Below, one piece after another: positions 59,751-64,000 of a stretch of 64,000 bases of DNA. Origin of the DNA: Holzapfeliella saturejae (lineage in GTDB: Bacteria; Bacillota; Bacilli; Lactobacillales; Lactobacillaceae). The stretch spans positions 1,116,001 through 1,180,000 of the forward strand of contig NZ_JAWMWG010000001.1 of the NCBI RefSeq assembly GCF_037546065.1. Reading direction: 5' to 3'. The translations under genes were made by a program, and so were the position numbers. The stretch's first letter is position 1; each line of letters opens with the position of its first letter. The notes below the pieces were generated by a model. That model was not told where the DNA came from. It saw only the letters and a program-made list of their open reading frames with translations, and made no database searches.

Positions 59751-61778
59751 CTACTCTTGTAAATTAGCAATCAAGGTTGCTTCATCCATTACTGAAACGC
59801 CCAAATCTTGCGCTTTAGTATATTTTGACCCAGCATTTTCACCATAGATTAATAAGTTGGTATTTTTTGAAACCGATGACGTAACATTAGCCCCGTATGA
59901 CTGTAGCAATGTTGCTAGCTCCTTACGTTTGTAATGGGATAATGTTCCTGTAATCACCACTGTTTTATCGTTAAAGAAAGCATTATCTGCAGTTGGTGCT
60001 TCTGGTTTCAGATAAGTCATATTAACTCTTGAATCTTTTAGCTCACGGATTAACTTTTGTGCTTGGTCTTGTTTGAAGTACAAAGTAATCGCATCAGCAA
60101 TCACTTGTCCGACCGTGTCAATTTGCTGTAAGTCTTCAGAAGTTGCTTGCATGAGGTTGTCGATTGTTTCGTACTTTTCACAAATAATTTGCGCAACTTT
60201 AGCCCCGACATTTCGAATACCTAATCCAAATAACAACTTATCTAGTGAATTACTGCGACTTTGATTGATAGAGTCAATTAAGTTCTGCGCTGATTTTTCA
60301 CCAAATTTATCCAGAACTAATAACTCGTCTGCTTCAAGTTGGTAAAGTCCAGCGACATCTTTAATTAATTTTTTCTCAAATAACTGCTTAATAATTCGAG
60401 GACCTAGCCCTGTAATATCCATGGCATTACGAGAAGCAAAGTGCGCCAGTTTTTCCATAATTTGTGCTTCACACATCGGATTCACACACCTTAAAGCGAC
60501 CTCATCATTCAAATTAACGAGTTCTGCCCCACATGAAGGACAATGAGTGGGAACTTGGTAGGGTTGTGAACTGGCATCCCTATTTTCTTTGATAACGCGA
60601 GAAATTTCAGGAATAATGTCGCCCGCTTTATGAATAAACACAGTATCTAGCAATCGCACATCTTTTTGATGTAATAATGTTGGGTTGTGTAAAGTTGCCT
60701 TTGAAACAGTTGTTCCAGCTAACTGCACAGGATCCATAATAGCCGTTGGTGTTACAACACCCGTACGACCAACTGTCCATTGAATATCTCTAACAACTGT
60801 TTTTGATTCTTCTGGTGCAAATTTATAGGCAATTTGCCATCTCGGCACTTTGACTGTATTCCCTAGTTGTTGTTGGTAATCAAAGCGGTTAACTTTGACG
60901 ACAACACCGTCAATGCCATAAGGTAGACTATCACGCTTTTGTTCATATTCTTCAACAAATTTCAAAACATCATTAATGGATTGAACTTCAATTGAATCAG
61001 GATTAGTGCTAAGACCTAACTCAGTCATTTTATTTAAAGCTTCAACTTGCGTTGTTACGTCTTCATCTGTTGATACCCAGTGATAGAAAAAGGTACTTAA
61101 GTTACGACTTTTTGTCACAGCTGAGTCAAGTTGTCTTAATGATCCTGCTGCTGCATTTCTCGGATTAGCAAAAATTTGCTGTCCTTCTTGTTCGCGTTTT
61201 TTGTTTAAATCAGCAAATGACTTTTTAGGCATGTAACATTCGCCACGAAACTCAATTGAAAGTGGTTCTGGTAAGGTTTTGGGAACATCTTTAATCGTTT
61301 GAACATTGGCAGTAACATTTTCTCCAATTAACCCATCTCCACGTGTTGAAGCCTGAACAAGTTTACCTTCTTCATAGACAACTGATAATGCTAAGCCATC
61401 GATTTTTAGTTCGACATTATAACTGACATCATCGGTTTGCAACTGCTTTTTGACACGCTTATCAAATTCAACGAGCTCATCCATAGAAAAAACATCACTC
61501 ATTGAAAGCATCGGGGGTGTATGCGTAATCTTTTCTAATTTCGTTGAAGCAGATGCACCCACTCGTTGTGTAATTGAATCTTGTGAAATTAATTCTGGAA
61601 AATGTTTTTCAATATCTTGCAAACGATGGTAGTTTTGATCATAAATATAATCTTCAACAGAAGGGTTGTCCTCATCGTAATATTCTTTAGCCCACTGATC
61701 TAACTTTTCACGTAATTGATTAACTTCTACTTGTGCCTGTTGACGTGTTAACTCAGACACTGGATGTTCAACTGTCAT
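59751..61778 (-). CDS. ligA: NAD-dependent DNA ligase
   Basis: 675 residues. Domains in order: Ia, adenylation with active-site KIDG (in VELKIDGLALS), OB fold, tetra-cysteine zinc finger (CPSC ... CVNPMC), helix-hairpin-helix (GLGIRNVGAKVAQII) and a C-terminal BRCT domain (FNDKTVVITGTLSHYKRKELATLLQSYGA). Joins nicks in DNA with NAD+. It follows pcrA by 14 bases and precedes camS by 11, a conserved operon. Confidence 0.97.
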   Translation of the reverse strand: MTVEHPVSELTRQQAQVEVNQLREKLDQWAKEYYDEDNPSVEDYIYDQNYHRLQDIEKHFPELISQDSITQRVGASASTKLEKITHTPPMLSMSDVFSMDELVEFDKRVKKQLQTDDVSYNVELKIDGLALSVVYEEGKLVQASTRGDGLIGENVTANVQTIKDVPKTLPEPLSIEFRGECYMPKKSFADLNKKREQEGQQIFANPRNAAAGSLRQLDSAVTKSRNLSTFFYHWVSTDEDVTTQVEALNKMTELGLSTNPDSIEVQSINDVLKFVEEYEQKRDSLPYGIDGVVVKVNRFDYQQQLGNTVKVPRWQIAYKFAPEESKTVVRDIQWTVGRTGVVTPTAIMDPVQLAGTTVSKATLHNPTLLHQKDVRLLDTVFIHKAGDIIPEISRVIKENRDASSQPYQVPTHCPSCGAELVNLNDEVALRCVNPMCEAQIMEKLAHFASRNAMDITGLGPRIIKQLFEKKLIKDVAGLYQLEADELLVLDKFGEKSAQNLIDSINQSRSNSLDKLLFGLGIRNVGAKVAQIICEKYETIDNLMQATSEDLQQIDTVGQVIADAITLYFKQDQAQKLIRELKDSRVNMTYLKPEAPTADNAFFNDKTVVITGTLSHYKRKELATLLQSYGANVTSSVSKNTNLLIYGENAGSKYTKAQDLGVSVMDEATLIANLQE

Positions 61779-61792
61779 TATGTCATCCCTTT

Positions 61793-64000
61793 TTATTTCT
61801 TCGTAATTGGTGCAAACTCAGCAAGTAAACGTTTAACACCTTGACTTTCAAATGCAATATCTAATTCGGTATCTGTTCCAGTTCCCGTTATTTTAACAAC
61901 GGTTCCTTCTCCCCAAGCTTTATGTGCAACTTTGTCACCCACTTGCCAAGGTTGTTTTTCAGCCCCTACAGCACCTTTACTTTTTGGTGCAACATGACTG
62001 TGATATACAGGCGAATAAGCTTTTCTATGATAATCTTTCAACGGATTATCAGGCTGTTCTTGTACTTTTGGTTCGATTTTTTCAAGATGATCAAATGAAA
62101 TTTCTTGTACAAAACGAGAAGGCATGTTGGACTGACGTCTACCATAAAGCAAACGAGAATGTGCGTTAGTTAAATATAATTGCTCTCTAGCACGTGTCAC
62201 ACCAACGTAAGCTAAGCGACGTTCTTCTTCAAGTGAGTCTTCATCGCCTAAACTTCTTGAAGATGGGAATAACCCTTCTTCCATACCTACTAAAAAGACT
62301 ACTGGAAACTCTAGTCCCTTAGCTGCATGAAGTGTCATTAAGGTTACTTCATCTTCCTCTTCTTCACCTTCGTCTTGGTCAGACAATAGTGATACATCAG
62401 CTAGGAAATCAGTTAAACGAGATTGTTCGGTTTGATTATCATCATAACCTTCATCAAACTTATTGGTTACAGATAAGAATTCATCGATATTTTCTAATCT
62501 AGTTTGTGATTCTAATGTATTTTGTTCTTTCAAGTCTTGTGTATAGCCACTTTGATGAAGAATTTTTTCAACAATTGAGGTAATCGAGTGATTATCATGG
62601 TAATCAATAAAATCTTGCATCATGGTTGAAAAGGCCTGCATTGCTTTTTGAGCTTTACTACCAATTGAAGATAGTGCGACATTCTTGGCGGCTTCAAGTA
62701 ACGTCCAATTATTTTCAGCTGCAAACTCATTTAACTTCGTCAATGTTCCTGGACCAATTCCACGTTTTGGTGTATTAATGATACGGTTTAAACTCATGGT
62801 GTCATTTGGATTATCAATTAATCTTAAATAAGCCAATAAGTCCTTAATTTCTTTACGGTCATAAAACTTGTGACCACCGACAATTTTGTAAGGAATTGAA
62901 GCTTTGATAAGGCCTTCTTCAACGGTTCGAGACTGTGCATTTGTTCGATATAAAATCGCATAATCACGATAATGACGCTTGTTGGATTCAATACCTTCGT
63001 TGATGTTTTCAACAATAAATAAGGACTCATCTAAGTCATTTTGAGCACGATAACATTTAACTTTTTCTCCATCACCTTGGTCAGTCCAAAGTTTTTTGGG
63101 CTTACGATTATTATTATTTTCAATCACACTATTAGCGGCACTTAGAATATGTGACGTACTACGGTAATTTTGTTCCAACAATATCGTTTTAGTGTCAGCG
63201 TAATCTTGCTCAAAGTTCAAAATGTTTTCCATGTTAGCACCACGCCAACCATAGATACTTTGGTCAGAATCACCCACAACACAAATATTTTGATATTTTG
63301 CACTCAGCATTTTAACAATTTGATATTGTGCTTCATTTGTATCTTGATATTCATCCACGTGAATATATTGGAATTTTTCTTGATAAAAGTGCAGGGTTTC
63401 TGGAGAAGTTTTGAATAATTCAATCGTCTTCATAATCAAATCATCAAAGTCCATCGCTTGATTTTCAAATAAAGTTTTTTGGTACTGATCGTAAACTTCA
63501 GAAACAACTTTAGCAAAACTATTGTTCACTGATTCTGCAAATTTTTCAGGTGTTAGTAAGTCATTTTTAGCATTGCTAATTGTTCCTAAAATGGCTTTTG
63601 GATTATACAATTTAGGATCATAGTTACGTTCTTTTAAAATTTGCTTAACTAACGTTTGTTGTTCTGCTGGATCTGAAATTGTAAATGAAGTCGTATAATT
63701 GATTTTAGACGCTTCAGCTCTTAAGATACGCACACACAAAGCATGGAAAGTTGAAATCCAAATACTTTGGCCATTTGCCCCTAGCAAATCTAAAACACGT
63801 TCTTTCATTTCTCGAGCTGCTTTATTTGTAAAAGTGATTGCTAAGATATGAGAAGGATTGATATTTTTTTCATCAACTAAATATGCAATCCGACGTGTTA
63901 GGACACTTGTTTTACCACTACCGGCTCCGGCCATTACAAGCAAAGGACCTTCAGTATGTTTTACAGCTTTTTTTTGCTTGTCATTTAGTCCTGTTAAAAT
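61793..64000 (-). CDS. pcrA: ATP-dependent DNA helicase PcrA (5' end outside window)
   Basis: 735 codons visible; the frame stays open to the last base of the window, reading ILTGLNDKQKKAVKHTEGPLL before the P-loop, so only a few N-terminal residues are missing. Superfamily 1A motifs: GAGSGKT, HVDEYQDTNEAQY, LEQNYRST, TLHAAKGLEFPVVFLVG and YVGVTRAREQLYL. The C-terminal Tudor-like extension ends GDKVAHKAWGEGTVVKI. PcrA unwinds DNA 3'-5' in repair, rolling-circle replication and removal of RecA. Confidence 0.95.
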   Translation of the reverse strand: MLTGLNDKQKKAVKHTEGPLLVMAGAGSGKTSVLTRRIAYLVDEKNINPSHILAITFTNKAAREMKERVLDLLGANGQSIWISTFHALCVRILRAEASKINYTTSFTISDPAEQQTLVKQILKERNYDPKLYNPKAILGTISNAKNDLLTPEKFAESVNNSFAKVVSEVYDQYQKTLFENQAMDFDDLIMKTIELFKTSPETLHFYQEKFQYIHVDEYQDTNEAQYQIVKMLSAKYQNICVVGDSDQSIYGWRGANMENILNFEQDYADTKTILLEQNYRSTSHILSAANSVIENNNNRKPKKLWTDQGDGEKVKCYRAQNDLDESLFIVENINEGIESNKRHYRDYAILYRTNAQSRTVEEGLIKASIPYKIVGGHKFYDRKEIKDLLAYLRLIDNPNDTMSLNRIINTPKRGIGPGTLTKLNEFAAENNWTLLEAAKNVALSSIGSKAQKAMQAFSTMMQDFIDYHDNHSITSIVEKILHQSGYTQDLKEQNTLESQTRLENIDEFLSVTNKFDEGYDDNQTEQSRLTDFLADVSLLSDQDEGEEEEDEVTLMTLHAAKGLEFPVVFLVGMEEGLFPSSRSLGDEDSLEEERRLAYVGVTRAREQLYLTNAHSRLLYGRRQSNMPSRFVQEISFDHLEKIEPKVQEQPDNPLKDYHRKAYSPVYHSHVAPKSKGAVGAEKQPWQVGDKVAHKAWGEGTVVKITGTGTDTELDIAFESQGVKRLLAEFAPITKK

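Noticed and set aside
1..64000. CRISPR arrays, T-box leaders, riboswitches, rRNA genes and insertion sequences
   Set aside because: No regularly spaced direct repeats, T-box sequence, conserved riboswitch core or transposase frame was recognised on reading both strands; covariance-model searches could not be run.

Overview
The window is low-GC Firmicutes DNA from a lactic acid bacterium of the order Lactobacillales. The evidence is a standalone class II HMG-CoA reductase beside HMG-CoA synthase, a D-lactate dehydrogenase, a CamS pheromone lipoprotein, GatCAB, the Spx/MecA/CoiA/RelQ cluster, an M29 aminopeptidase, two TrmA-type rRNA methylases without iron-sulfur cysteines, and GGAGG-type ribosome binding sites. 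A Lactobacillaceae member is the most likely source. This is an inference from gene content and I cannot name the species.

Layout. 1-2660: partial alpha/beta hydrolase, YtxH and DUF948 envelope-stress proteins, MscS channel. 2699-7750: phosphoesterase, rdgB, murI, a DltC-like carrier protein without the prosthetic-group serine, trxA, mutS2. 7888-11664: purB-purA facing guaC across a shared regulatory region. 11684-16865: a pseudouridine synthase, nadK, relQ, a CYTH protein, coiA, mecA and spx, a block coupling stringent response, NADP supply, disulfide stress and competence. 17093-22492: MBL hydrolase and a BceAB-type ABC exporter divergent from its response regulator and intramembrane-sensing kinase. 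22512-27485: CopB copper ATPase, a ptsH without ptsI, and clpE with a CIRCE operator. 27561-35515: prfC, a CNNM/CorC transporter, small unknowns, a secreted or anchored nuclease, DUF402 phosphatase, recX and an rRNA methylase. 35556-42003: D-LDH-mvaS-mvaA, galU, BrkB and map. 42194-48121: flavodoxin, mnaA, pepS, tRNA-Arg(CCU), an orphan PTS EIIC-like protein and a DEAD-box helicase. 48319-52049: tandem APC permeases and an EEP-family hydrolase. 52155-53030: an AT-rich TIR-domain gene that looks acquired. 53051-64000: rRNA methylase, dgkB, gatB-gatA-gatC, camS, ligA and pcrA (cut by the window end), a conserved Lactobacillales block.

Most of the window is core chromosome. No transposase, integrase, prophage, CRISPR array or rRNA operon was seen. 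The accessory content is limited to the TIR gene and a few unknown small proteins. The most interesting signals are the TIR protein with its internal 102-bp tandem duplication, the Ser-less DltC paralogue in the murI operon, the clpE leader with mutually exclusive hairpins below a CIRCE-covered promoter, the purA/guaC intergenic region with a perfect palindrome and PurR-like boxes, the orphan EIIC-like protein that has lost the NEP glutamate, and terminator hairpins that sit directly before mutS2 and the second APC permease. No gene-free stretch exceeds 300 bases. The longest, 25063-25319 and 10479-10695, are both regulatory and are described.
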